From: Euryarchaeota archaeon UBA550
Lineage (GTDB): Archaea > Thermoplasmatota > Poseidoniia > Poseidoniales > Poseidoniaceae
Assembly: GCA_002506705.1 (NCBI GenBank)
Contig: DAYA01000084.1
Location: 443 to 11,810, forward strand
Length of the DNA stretch: 11,368 bases
Direction of reading: 5' to 3'
A program made the translations under genes and the position numbers. Shown here one piece after another: positions 1-6,957 of this stretch (position 1 is its first letter; each line of letters starts with the position of its first letter). The notes under the pieces are model-generated. The model made no database searches, had not been told where the DNA came from, and saw only the letters and a list, made by a program, of their open reading frames with translations.

Positions 1-495
1 ACACAGGTTACGAATAGGCTGGAATCCTGCATCAATCGAAGGTTGGGCTGCTGCTGCTCCTACCTTGTACCACGGAGTTCCAGGGTGAAGCATCTCTATT
101 GCTGAATCTCTAGCTTCTTTTGCAGCCTTAATTTGTTCAGTGTGATTTCCTTTATTGCCCACTTCAATTGTTAGAGCATTATCTCCAATGTGACCATTGA
201 TGTGAACTCCGACGTCTAATTTGACCAAGTCTCCGTTCTGGAAGACCATTTCTCTATCCCACCCTTCTGGGGCGATGACTGAGTGGTCTGTTGTGTAATG
301 TGCTGCTAGGTCATCGACAGCGATTGTAACAGGAAAAGCAGGATTACCTCCATTTCTTTTGATGAACCTCTCGGCGGAGTGTATGACTTCGTCCCACGAT
401 TTGCCAACGGTAATCTCGTCTTTCATGGCCTCGAGGGTTCTGCGAGCAACATGCCCCGCATCGTGCCAATACTTCAGGCTGGAATCGTCCACCAT
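1..495 (-). CDS. map: Methionine aminopeptidase, type II (partial, N-terminal 165 residues)
   Basis: This enzyme removes the initiator methionine from nascent proteins in the cytoplasm. Translating the minus strand from the ATG at 493-495 gives an open frame of 165 codons that leaves the window at base 1, so the C-terminal part, with the remaining metal ligands, is not visible. The visible part matches the archaeal/eukaryotic MAP-2 type. It has NPAFPVTIAVDDLAAHYT around residues 51-68, including His66, then KLDVGVHINGHIGDNA around 92-107, whose Asp94 and Asp105 are spaced 11 apart like the first two metal-binding aspartates of the family. The start lies 22 bases inside the 3' end of the YrdC/Sua5 gene, in another frame, which suggests translational coupling as the last visible gene of the minus-strand operon. 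An in-frame GTG follows the ATG directly, so the exact start is slightly uncertain. Family assignment is firm. Confidence 0.93.
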   Translation of the reverse strand, partial: MVDDSSLKYWHDAGHVARRTLEAMKDEITVGKSWDEVIHSAERFIKRNGGNPAFPVTIAVDDLAAHYTTDHSVIAPEGWDREMVFQNGDLVKLDVGVHINGHIGDNALTIEVGNKGNHTEQIKAAKEARDSAIEMLHPGTPWYKVGAAAAQPSIDAGFQPIRNLC

Positions 496-1055
496 CTCAT
501 CACGTCATGACGAGGTATAACGCCCTCTCTCATAACGGTTAGCCTCCAACCACGTATCTCGGAGGTATCTTTTTCCAGTTTCACATAAGTGCTCCCTAGC
601 CCGTTTGGGCATATTCCTGGGACAAATTCTTCTATTCCTAATATGTTAGCTGCTATCTCAGTATCACATTCAGGCTCTACACCTGATTCATTAGCAGAGG
701 TTGCGGTTATCGGTCCGCATTCCCGAGCGAGAGCGATTGCTGCAGGATGGGCAAAAACTCTGATTGCGACGTTAGCCCCTCCAAGGCGCACGTCTAACTC
801 TTCCTTTGCAGGTAATATTGTAGTAATTCCACCCTTTGTGAAATTCGATAAGAAATCATTCAGAATTTCAGGTATCTCGACCAAATCCTCGACTTGGTCC
901 ATACTTGCCACACCTAAACTAACCGGCATCGTATCCGGTCGACTCTTCGTTTCAAACAAATTGTCCAGTCCAGATTTGGTCGGTAAGCAACCAAGGCCTG
1001 GTAATGTACTGGTTGGGTAAACCACTAATCCACCGCGTTCTAGATGGGTTTTCAT
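474..1055 (-). CDS. YrdC/Sua5-type L-threonylcarbamoyladenylate synthase
   Basis: The family makes threonylcarbamoyl-AMP from threonine, bicarbonate and ATP, the first step of the t6A37 modification of ANN-decoding tRNAs; in archaea the KEOPS complex then transfers the group. The 193-residue protein is about the size of a single YrdC domain, without the extra C-terminal Sua5 domain. Visible motifs are YPTSTLPGLG (residues 13-22), KSR (37-39), TATSANESG (117-125), GSTYVKLE (154-161) and MREGVI (175-180), all in YrdC order. The start codon ATG (1053-1055) follows the stop of the upstream small gene by four bases, and the 3' end overlaps the methionine aminopeptidase start by 22 bases. The pocket motif STLPGLG departs from the common TDTVYGLG, so substrate handling could differ slightly. 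The family is confident; t6A synthesis is inferred from it. Confidence 0.9.
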   Translation of the reverse strand: MKTHLERGGLVVYPTSTLPGLGCLPTKSGLDNLFETKSRPDTMPVSLGVASMDQVEDLVEIPEILNDFLSNFTKGGITTILPAKEELDVRLGGANVAIRVFAHPAAIALARECGPITATSANESGVEPECDTEIAANILGIEEFVPGICPNGLGSTYVKLEKDTSEIRGWRLTVMREGVIPRHDVMRWWTIPA

Positions 1056-1059
1056 ATAA

Positions 1060-1335
1060 TCACGCAGTTACCCATTCTTCGACATGTTCTCTTGCAATAT
1101 TTGCTGCAAGTTCTTTGTCTTCGGTTTTGACTAACAACTTACCACTAGGGTACAGGGTTAACTCAGCTGGCCCAGAAAATGTCCATGCAAGACGAGTTCT
1201 AATTCCAACAGTATAACCAGCGCTTTCGATCTTCCCACCAACGGCTTCCAAATCGATTTTTTCGATTCCATCGACTTGAATTTGCCATGCAGCTCTATTT
1301 CCACACATTTCCATGACAAATGAATCATCGCTCAT
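1060..1335 (-). CDS. Small conserved-looking protein of unknown function, co-operonic with YrdC/Sua5
   Basis: I do not recognise this 91-residue protein. It has no membrane segment or signal peptide and reads as a small alpha/beta domain: a strand-like N-terminus (MEMCGNRAAWQIQVDGI), a helix around residues 29-39, a strand with FSGPAELTLYPSGKLLVKT (about 53-71), and a final helix ending EHVEEWVTA. The strand-turn-strand pattern LYPSGKLLVK resembles, only by eye, patterns in small beta-hairpin domains such as TBP-like or ThiF-tail segments. The start is well supported: GAGGTG lies five bases upstream of ATG 1333-1335. The gene sits ten bases after the proline-rich gene and four before YrdC/Sua5. 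KEOPS subunit Pcc1 was considered because of the size and neighbour, but I could not match its characteristic sequence. A real gene is likely; the function is open. Confidence 0.8.
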   Translation of the reverse strand: MSDDSFVMEMCGNRAAWQIQVDGIEKIDLEAVGGKIESAGYTVGIRTRLAWTFSGPAELTLYPSGKLLVKTEDKELAANIAREHVEEWVTA

Positions 1336-1340
1336 TTTTT

Positions 1341-1346
1341 CACCTC
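1341..1346 (-). promoter_or_regulatory. Shine-Dalgarno GAGGTG for the small gene at 1335
   Basis: The minus strand reads GAGGTGA five bases before ATG 1333-1335, a close complement of the archaeal 16S rRNA 3' end (CACCTC). It overlaps the TGA stop of the upstream proline-rich gene (1345-1347), so termination of one gene places ribosomes on the start of the next. Confidence 0.7.
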
Positions 1347-2550
1347 AAATATCAGGCCTTGGCGGTATATCATCGACGCTCGGGCCCTTACTTGCTGGTG
1401 GACCCGGCGGACCTGCAGGTGGACCCGGCGGTCCCGATGGAGGCCCACTTGGCGGGCCCGGCGGGCCTGCTGGCGGACCAGAAGGCGGACCAGAAGGCGG
1501 AGCAGGAGGTCCAGTCGGTGGAGAGGGAGGGCCTGCAGGTGGTGTTGGTGGGCCACTTGGCGGAGTAGGTGGTCCGGCTGGCGGCCCGGAAGGTGGAGTA
1601 GGAGGCCCAGTCGGTGGAGAGGGAGGGCCTGCAGGCGGTGTTGGTGGGCCACTTGGCGGAGTAGGTGGTCCAGTGGGAGGAGATGGGGGGCCAGCAGGTG
1701 GCAATGGCACAGGTGTTGATGTTACCTCAGGAGTCGCTGCAGGTGCTGGTGTAGGAGGAGTTAGTGGTGTAAGTAAATCAGCAGCTGGTGGTGACGGCCC
1801 GACAGGAGATTCCCTTACAGATGATGAACTCGGGTTGTGGGCTAGCAACGGGTCTTCGGTTCTGGATGGTTGAGATAGCGGTGCATCTCTTACTGGGTTT
1901 GCATTGAGGATTGGTGCATCTCTTGCATCATTCCCAGAGGTTGAGGTTAGTCCAGTAGACAATTTATCGATGTCTGCCTTGATTGTAGTTTCTCCACCTC
2001 TTGAGTTTTCAGCAGAGTATGATGTCAAAACAACTTTCGATGAATCAATCATTTCGCGCTCCTTGACCTTACCAAAGTCTCCAAGGCTCAAGTCGAATGC
2101 ACCTGTAAACAATGAGGATCCTATGTTGCTGGAGAGTTTTCTGCCCTGAGTTGCACTATATTCGAAATCAAATGCGAAGGGTCCGATTTTTATCTCACTT
2201 GAAGACCCAGTAAGAACAAATGTCCATTCTCCGGAATCGAGTGGGAATTCGAAGGTCCAATCTCTTTGAATTCCTGGTCCAAGACTTGTAACCCCTTCTT
2301 GTGAATGGTGCTTAGCGCCGAGATGTGTAATCACGGCAACGTCGAGACCACCCATCGGAACAGGAGCCTCGTTTGTAATCGATACTTTGGCGATAACAAC
2401 ATCTTCATCGTCATCGTTGATGTCCATTCTGATGTCTATAACTTCGGCTTGAAGCGAGCCACTACTACCAGTTGTTGCAACACTCATTGCCTCACCAATC
2501 ATGCTACTGGCGCTGCCATACTTGAATACAACCGTAGGCAGTTTACTCAT
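1345..2550 (-). CDS. Beta-rich N-terminal domain with long PPxGPP-repeat tail, function unknown
   Basis: This 401-residue protein has two halves. Residues 1-165 look like alternating beta strands of an immunoglobulin/CARDB-like fold: EVIDIRMDIN at 36-45, VVIAKVSITNEAPVPMGGLD at 51-70, then a GEWTFVLTG strand near 107-115. Residues 166-260 look disordered and include two RDAP motifs near 210 and 221. Residues from about 261 to 388 are almost only Pro, Gly, Ser, Thr and Ala, built on PPSGPP, PPAGPP and PPTGPP units, and the end is SVDDIPPRPDI. There is no signal peptide or membrane helix. The start ATG overlaps the stop of the RDD membrane gene as ATGA, so the two are probably translationally coupled and may act together. 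A role as a scaffold or adaptor with a flexible proline arm at the membrane is inference only. Frequent PPG/PPx runs suggest a need for aIF5A during translation. Confidence 0.85.
   Translation of the reverse strand: MSKLPTVVFKYGSASSMIGEAMSVATTGSSGSLQAEVIDIRMDINDDDEDVVIAKVSITNEAPVPMGGLDVAVITHLGAKHHSQEGVTSLGPGIQRDWTFEFPLDSGEWTFVLTGSSSEIKIGPFAFDFEYSATQGRKLSSNIGSSLFTGAFDLSLGDFGKVKEREMIDSSKVVLTSYSAENSRGGETTIKADIDKLSTGLTSTSGNDARDAPILNANPVRDAPLSQPSRTEDPLLAHNPSSSSVRESPVGPSPPAADLLTPLTPPTPAPAATPEVTSTPVPLPPAGPPSPPTGPPTPPSGPPTPPAGPPSPPTGPPTPPSGPPAGPPTPPSGPPTPPAGPPSPPTGPPAPPSGPPSGPPAGPPGPPSGPPSGPPGPPAGPPGPPASKGPSVDDIPPRPDI
1493..1671 (-). repeat. 96-bp tandem duplication in the proline-rich tail
   Basis: Bases 1493-1575 and 1589-1671 are two 83-base copies offset by 96 bases (32 codons), differing at only four places (1498/1594, 1503/1599, 1510/1606, 1540/1636), all C/T. 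Three of the four are third-codon-position changes and one gives Ala/Thr. The period is a multiple of three, so the frame is kept. Shorter repeats flank it, for example a 12-base unit repeated at 1472-1483 and 1484-1495. This looks like recent slippage or unequal-crossover growth of the repeat. Confidence 0.9.
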
Positions 2551-3119
2551 CTAAGCCCGTTACGAGTCTCAATAGGTAGTGACCAATCAACAGCTGCGAC
2601 CGTGTGATTCGCTAGGTCTACAGGGCTTCTTTTGGTCTCATGTTGCCACGTTTTGTAAATGTCCCAAATTCCAAGGAAAACACCAACAAAAGGTACTACG
2701 TACTTGACTTTGTAAGCAGCCCTTCTGCCCCAATGGTCTATTCCAAGCAGACTACCATCATCATGTACAATCGCAATTCGCATTGCTCTTTGGCCAAGAG
2801 AGCGACCATAACTTCGTCCAGTATATTTGAAATAAAGCCAGTAGAATGTAAGGTGAATTGCCCAAGATCCTATGACGTAGGGCGCTTGCGAGGTAATCAG
2901 TAGATCAATCGCCATCAGATAATTGAAGAAGACCATTCTAGCAAATAACGCAAGAATCAGTGTTACAAGGAAAGCGTCTAGTGCAAGAGCAACCACTCTT
3001 TTCCAAACCGGGGCAATCAGCATGCCTTCAGGTGCTGTCGCAGCGACTGCTGCCTGCGCCATCGTCCCAGGCTTGTGGATACTGACAGGAGAGTCCGCCA
3101 TGTTGTTGCCTGTGGTCAT
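2547..3119 (-). CDS. RDD-family integral membrane protein
   Basis: This is a 190-residue membrane protein of the RDD family, named for conserved Arg and Asp residues; members are poorly characterised and some are linked to ion or solute transport. After a hydrophilic, Ala-rich N-terminus of about 35 residues comes APVWKRVVALALDAF (36-50), with the family Arg41 and Asp48 in the first helix. Further hydrophobic segments lie at about 50-75, 80-98 and 138-157. The signature loop GRSLGQRAMRIAIVHDDGS is at 105-123 and the terminal HETKRSPVDLANHTVAAVD at 160-178. The gene starts 19 bases after the helicase stop; ATG at 3101 or 3062 are possible alternative starts. Its stop overlaps the start of the proline-rich gene (ATGA). 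Family confident, transported species unknown. Confidence 0.87.
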   Translation of the reverse strand: MTTGNNMADSPVSIHKPGTMAQAAVAATAPEGMLIAPVWKRVVALALDAFLVTLILALFARMVFFNYLMAIDLLITSQAPYVIGSWAIHLTFYWLYFKYTGRSYGRSLGQRAMRIAIVHDDGSLLGIDHWGRRAAYKVKYVVPFVGVFLGIWDIYKTWQHETKRSPVDLANHTVAAVDWSLPIETRNGLR

Positions 3120-3138
3120 CCCTATGAAAGGGCTGCCT

Positions 3139-5118
3139 TCAGGAGTTTACGACGTGCCATGCCATTAGATTGGACTCTGAAATCCAATCTAGCCAACCAG
3201 CCCAGGTTGCATCGTTACGCAAGGTTCTATCATCACCTACAACGATTAATCCGCGTTTCGCTCTGGTTAGTGCTACATTCAATCTACGATAATCAGAGAG
3301 GAAACCGACCTTCCCGCTCTCATTTGCTCTTACCGTTGACAACACGATAATTTCCTTTTCACGACCTTGATATCCATCGACAGATTTGACCTCCAAACCT
3401 TCGATTTCATCATTCAGCATGCTACGAATAAGTCTTACTTGTCCTGCATAGGGAGAAATCACGCCAATATCCTCCGGACTCAAGTCCCCAGGAATAAGCA
3501 AGTCATTCACGACTTTGATTACGATCGCAGCTTCATCCATGTTCGACCTCGATGACCCAGCCTCCTCTTCAATTTCAGCCCCGTGCACCGGTACGAAAGA
3601 AACCGGTTTGTCCCAATCCGGCCACAAGAATCCTGCTACAGGGGGCCTTTCATTCGGTGAGCAACCATCCTCTAGGCGATTATCGTAGAATCTTGCAGAT
3701 GGAAATTCTCGGATTGTTGGATGCATCCTGTATTGTGTAGTCAACATGTGGGCAGGGATACCATTTGATAGCAATCTCTCGAATAATGGGATGTTCAAGC
3801 CACCATCCTCGGCAGAGCGTGAAGTAACTGTCGGAGGCAATTGCCTGTGGTCTCCAACCAGAATCAATTGCCTTGCACCCTTCACAATTGGAACTAGTGA
3901 TGAAGGTTCAGTCGCTTGGGTTGCTTCATCGATTAGTACGATCGAGAATTTTCTGTTTGCTATAGTGAAATGGCCCGCACCGATATTTGTCGTACAGAGA
4001 ACTTCAGCACTTGAAAGCACGTCATCGGTTATTCGTTGCTCAATCTCTCTAATCTCTCGGTAATTTTTGCTGATGTCCTTGTGAGCCATTCCACGGTCTT
4101 TGCCTTTCAAGTCATGTAATTTTGAGCGTATTCCTTCGGTCTCTTCGCGGATGAATGCTATTTCGTCTTGCTTTGGATGTTTTGATACAATGGCATCCAG
4201 TGTTGCTTCTCGCAAGTTTTCTCTAACCTTCACAGGTCTACCAAATCTAACTGCCTTAACGCCCAATTCAAGCAAGCCTTCCAGTAAATTATCAACTGCA
4301 ACGTTAGATTCCGCACAGGCTAGAATTGGTCCTCTGCCCATTTCGATTAACGCCTTCATTAGATGGACGGCAGTGTGTGTTTTTCCAGTGCCGGGTGGTC
4401 CTTGAATCATGGTTAGTCTTTGTTTAACTGCTGTTTCAATAGCGTCTTTTTGACTCTCGTCAAGCAGCATACCTTTCAGATTAACAGGTCTGATTTTTTG
4501 ACCATGAATCTCAGGAGGCCTTTGTGCTGAAGCCTCCAAATCATGAGGCTGACAGAGCAATAAATCTCTGAGAACAGTGCCACCGTCTCCTTCAGTTGAA
4601 TGGAATGAAATTAGAGCCTCATGCATTCTATCGTGAGCAACTCTGTTAGCACCCTTGTCTAATCGCCACCCACCTTTTCTTAAGTCTCCCGGTTTATCCT
4701 TGGCAACAACACGAATTCTGGAATTATTTCTGTCCAATACAACGCCTTCGATAACTTTCTCACCCCAAGGTCTCGCCCTAGAGATAATTACCATGTCGCC
4801 ATGGCCAAAGCGATGGAATGGTAGTGGCCCCCCTCCTCTTACTTCGAATACCAGAATTGGGTCTCCGAAGAATCTTCCAGAAGTTCTACCTGTCAAATCA
4901 AACAAAGCTAATCCTGATGTAACCATCTTTTGCTTTGACCAGTTTTTCCACCTCTCCTGAACCTGGCTCAGTTCGTCATCGAGTTCAACTCCGATTAGGT
5001 TTGTGAAGCACTCGAAGTGGTCTTGCGATTTTCTCCATTTTGCCTCGTGTGCGACCTTAGAGGTCTTGTTTCCACTAGGTCGTGTGTTCATTCTTCGCAC
5101 ACCACCCCTCTCGGCCAT
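3139..5118 (-). CDS. SF1B helicase, Upf1/IGHMBP2-like (DNA2/NAM7 group)
   Basis: This is an ATP-dependent 5'-3' DNA and/or RNA helicase of the Upf1-like group. With ATG 5116-5118 it has 659 residues. The motifs follow in order: Walker A QGPPGTGKTHTA near 239-250, motif Ia CAESNVAVDNLLE near 268-280, motif II LIDEATQATEP near 395-405, motif III VGDHRQLPPT near 421-430, TTQYRMHPTIREF near 460-472, ISPYAGQ near 554-560, motif V VDGYQGREKEI near 580-590 and motif VI RRLNVALTRAKRG near 611-623. The ~150 residues before Walker A include a beta-barrel-like stretch (HGDMVIISRARPWGEKVIEG), as in Upf1-like 1B domains. The frame stays open to 5298, but those codons would run into the divergent zinc-ribbon gene. 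ATG 5148 and 5091 are alternatives. It heads the minus-strand operon. Polarity and substrate (DNA repair versus RNA) cannot be decided from sequence. Confidence 0.92.
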   Translation of the reverse strand: MAERGGVRRMNTRPSGNKTSKVAHEAKWRKSQDHFECFTNLIGVELDDELSQVQERWKNWSKQKMVTSGLALFDLTGRTSGRFFGDPILVFEVRGGGPLPFHRFGHGDMVIISRARPWGEKVIEGVVLDRNNSRIRVVAKDKPGDLRKGGWRLDKGANRVAHDRMHEALISFHSTEGDGGTVLRDLLLCQPHDLEASAQRPPEIHGQKIRPVNLKGMLLDESQKDAIETAVKQRLTMIQGPPGTGKTHTAVHLMKALIEMGRGPILACAESNVAVDNLLEGLLELGVKAVRFGRPVKVRENLREATLDAIVSKHPKQDEIAFIREETEGIRSKLHDLKGKDRGMAHKDISKNYREIREIEQRITDDVLSSAEVLCTTNIGAGHFTIANRKFSIVLIDEATQATEPSSLVPIVKGARQLILVGDHRQLPPTVTSRSAEDGGLNIPLFERLLSNGIPAHMLTTQYRMHPTIREFPSARFYDNRLEDGCSPNERPPVAGFLWPDWDKPVSFVPVHGAEIEEEAGSSRSNMDEAAIVIKVVNDLLIPGDLSPEDIGVISPYAGQVRLIRSMLNDEIEGLEVKSVDGYQGREKEIIVLSTVRANESGKVGFLSDYRRLNVALTRAKRGLIVVGDDRTLRNDATWAGWLDWISESNLMAWHVVNS

Positions 5119-5215
5119 AGCAAAACCGTATAGGCGCTGGTATAGCATCTTGTCGATGGTCGAGAATAGGTGAGACTTAACAACAATATGAGTAGCCGAG
5201 ACCTTGTTGGTAACT
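5119..5215. promoter_or_regulatory. Divergent intergenic region with two candidate archaeal promoters
   Basis: The ~97 bases between the helicase and zinc-ribbon starts must hold promoters for both operons. On the minus strand, GCTATACC (about 5139-5146) lies ~21-28 bases upstream of ATG 5118, and a second box CCTATACGG lies at 5126-5134. On the plus strand, ACAATATG (about 5183-5190) lies ~26-33 bases upstream of ATG 5216. These spacings suit TATA boxes for leaderless or nearly leaderless transcripts. The boxes are weak by eye and unverified. Confidence 0.4.
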
Positions 5216-6379
5216 ATGTTCAGACGCAAGTCGACCGCAGAAGTTGAGGGCGAGATTTGCCCATACTGCGAGTTCGTCAACACGGTAGGTTCATCCACTT
5301 GTTCGCAGTGCTATTACGAGTTAAACAAGGCACCAAGAGACCAAGGCGAGCCAATTTCTACAGAGGTCAGCAACTCAATCTTTGACGAACTAATGTCAGA
5401 TGAGGATGATTCATGGGAAGAAGGAGAGGCGTTAGACGTAGTTCTAACCTTAGACCAAGATCCACTTGAAGTCGAACAATACGAAGCAACCAATTTTGAA
5501 GCGGAGGAACCCGAGAAAATCGGATTTATGGAGTCATCATCTCCTGAGATGCATGACACGGTTAGTCACGAACCTGTCGAGGTAAGCGCAGAAGATGTTG
5601 GTGAAGAGATTAAGGATGTTCCAAAATTAGAATTCACAAAAACCGATCCGTTCGACGAAGTTCCAGAACCGATTCATCAAGGTAAAGGAGCCTTATTTTC
5701 GCCCTCAACCTCACCTAAAATGGATGACGATTTGCTAGGTCATGTTGGCGGTTCCGAATTACCTTCACTACCCCCTGATGACTTGTATGAAAACAAGATT
5801 GACCTCACCGTAAAAAAGGCGCCTCCGCCAACACCCGCTACGGTTTTGCCTAATCTTCCTGACATTCCATTAACCTCCGCTCCGGTCGAGCAAACTGTTT
5901 CAGTAGATGCTCCAGTGCCTGCTGCAGAAGTAGGCCCAACTGTGATACAATCGCAGCCAGAAGTTGCAGAAGAAACATCTCAGGAAGAAAATCCTGAACC
6001 AGTCGCGCCATCTGAAGAAAGCGCAATTGGCAGCGATGTTCCAGAAAACGAACAAGAAACAGCCCCACCAGTCATTGATTTGGATAACAGAATTTGGCCA
6101 TGGCCTGCGGGTGAAGCATGGGATGCTAGACAGGTCCACAGAGAAGTAGTAAGCGCACTGGAGCAGGTCAAGAGTGGAAAGAGGGATGAAGCATCGGCAA
6201 CAATAGATTCACTTGGTCCTCATCTAACAAACGAAAATGTCGATTTAATCTACCACATTGGAATGGTTTTGAAGCAATTGGATAGAACTGATGAAGTCAA
6301 ATCAATGCTAGCAAAAGCTAACGCTGTTATGCCTGGAAATGAACATGTGGCTTCAGCTACCGCTCATTTGGGCGTATAG
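5216..6379 (+). CDS. Zinc-ribbon protein with acidic disordered linker and helical C-terminal domain, function unknown
   Basis: This 387-residue cytoplasmic-looking protein has three parts. Residues 14-33 hold a four-cysteine zinc ribbon, C15-x2-C18-x10-C29-x2-C32. Residues about 40-290 are highly acidic and low in hydrophobics, with Pro-rich patches such as KAPPPTPATVLPNLPDIPL, and are probably disordered. After WPWPAGEAWDARQ, the last ~90 residues form paired amphipathic helices (REVVSALEQVKSGKRDEA, then HIGMVLKQLDRTDEVKSML) like one or two TPR-type repeats. ATG 5216 is preferred: it begins the basic MFRRKST just before the ribbon, whereas the upstream TTG at 5204 adds only four residues. 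There is no membrane segment. The architecture suggests a protein- or nucleic-acid-binding adaptor, but I do not recognise a named family. It is the first gene of the plus-strand run, with the next gene 11 bases downstream. Confidence 0.85.
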   Translation: MFRRKSTAEVEGEICPYCEFVNTVGSSTCSQCYYELNKAPRDQGEPISTEVSNSIFDELMSDEDDSWEEGEALDVVLTLDQDPLEVEQYEATNFEAEEPEKIGFMESSSPEMHDTVSHEPVEVSAEDVGEEIKDVPKLEFTKTDPFDEVPEPIHQGKGALFSPSTSPKMDDDLLGHVGGSELPSLPPDDLYENKIDLTVKKAPPPTPATVLPNLPDIPLTSAPVEQTVSVDAPVPAAEVGPTVIQSQPEVAEETSQEENPEPVAPSEESAIGSDVPENEQETAPPVIDLDNRIWPWPAGEAWDARQVHREVVSALEQVKSGKRDEASATIDSLGPHLTNENVDLIYHIGMVLKQLDRTDEVKSMLAKANAVMPGNEHVASATAHLGV

Positions 6380-6390
6380 GGGGAATTAAG

Positions 6391-6957
6391 TTGGAAACGC
6401 CGGAACTTGCGGTAAATGAACAAGTTATCCTCCGTCCAATCAACCGAAGGATCCTCCCAGAGGTGATGAAAGCATACCTCGAAGACCCTGATTCAGCAAA
6501 GGCGGCTCTCCCCTGGCTAAAGGAGGGAGAGAAGGCACGTAGCCAAATTGCAGATTTGATGATTGATTTGGAGTTACATCGCAACGGAGATTCAATTCAT
6601 TTTTGGGCGATTCATTCGATGGAAGACAATTCATTTGTTGGAATGATTGGATTGGGTGATGAGTTACAATTAGCAGCCTCAGCATACAACCTAGGCTACT
6701 GGGTCAAGAAGAGTTGGAGAAATAAGGGAATTGCAAAATCTTGTGTCGATGCAATCTTTGATTGGCAGACACAAAGAACTGAGCAGTCCCTCATCGAGAT
6801 CACAGTTCACCCTCACAATGAAGCGGGGCTAGCGACTTGCAAATCAATTTGTCAAAAGTGGAAAGGTATGGCGATTGAGGGTTTCATTCCAATCGAAATC
6901 GACAACCGAACAATCCCACACGTGCTTCATTTGATTCAATTAAACCGTGGTGATTAG
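6391..6957 (+). CDS. GNAT-family N-acetyltransferase, RimJ/RimL-like
   Basis: The protein transfers acetyl from acetyl-CoA to an amine; RimJ/RimL relatives modify protein N-termini, polyamines or antibiotics. It has 188 residues. The N-terminal strand VILRPINRR (12-20) is typical of the group. The acetyl-CoA loop is WVKKSWRNKGIAKSC (104-118), with the R-x-x-G-x-A pattern at 110-115. VHPHNEAGLATCKSI (139-153) matches the usual V-x-x-x-N-x-x segment near the acceptor site. The start is TTG 6391; the purine run AGGGGG lies seven bases upstream, and no ATG precedes the conserved LRPI strand in frame. The gene follows the zinc-ribbon gene by 11 bases and abuts the deacetylase-like gene with no gap (TAG then ATG). 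Acceptor substrate unknown. Confidence 0.88.
   Translation: METPELAVNEQVILRPINRRILPEVMKAYLEDPDSAKAALPWLKEGEKARSQIADLMIDLELHRNGDSIHFWAIHSMEDNSFVGMIGLGDELQLAASAYNLGYWVKKSWRNKGIAKSCVDAIFDWQTQRTEQSLIEITVHPHNEAGLATCKSICQKWKGMAIEGFIPIEIDNRTIPHVLHLIQLNRGD
6949..6954 (+). promoter_or_regulatory. Shine-Dalgarno GGTGAT for the deacetylase-like gene
   Basis: GGTGAT complements the archaeal 16S rRNA tail (ATCACC) and lies three bases before ATG 6958. It sits inside the last codons of the acetyltransferase gene, supporting coupled translation and the ATG 6958 start. Confidence 0.6.

Noticed and set aside
1060..1335. KEOPS subunit Pcc1
   Set aside because: Size and YrdC neighbour fit, but the sequence does not show the Pcc1 pattern I know; left as unknown.
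1493..1671. Possible CRISPR-like or intergenic repeat array
   Set aside because: The repeats lie inside a coding frame, the period is a multiple of three, there are no unique spacers and no cas genes.
1345..1770. Collagen-like triple-helix protein
   Set aside because: Glycines are spaced three or four residues apart in mixed order, so a continuous Gly-X-Y register is lacking.
1313..1873. Glycine-rich 186-codon frame on the plus strand opposite the proline-rich tail
   Set aside because: GGP-rich antisense of the PPxGPP repeat; Pro and Gly codons (CCN/GGN) are mutually complementary, so an open antisense frame is expected. There is no start signal and a real gene is on the other strand.
5119..5298. 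Extra 60-residue N-terminal extension of the helicase
   Set aside because: It would overlap the zinc-ribbon gene and remove the room for divergent promoters, and the segment has no recognisable domain.
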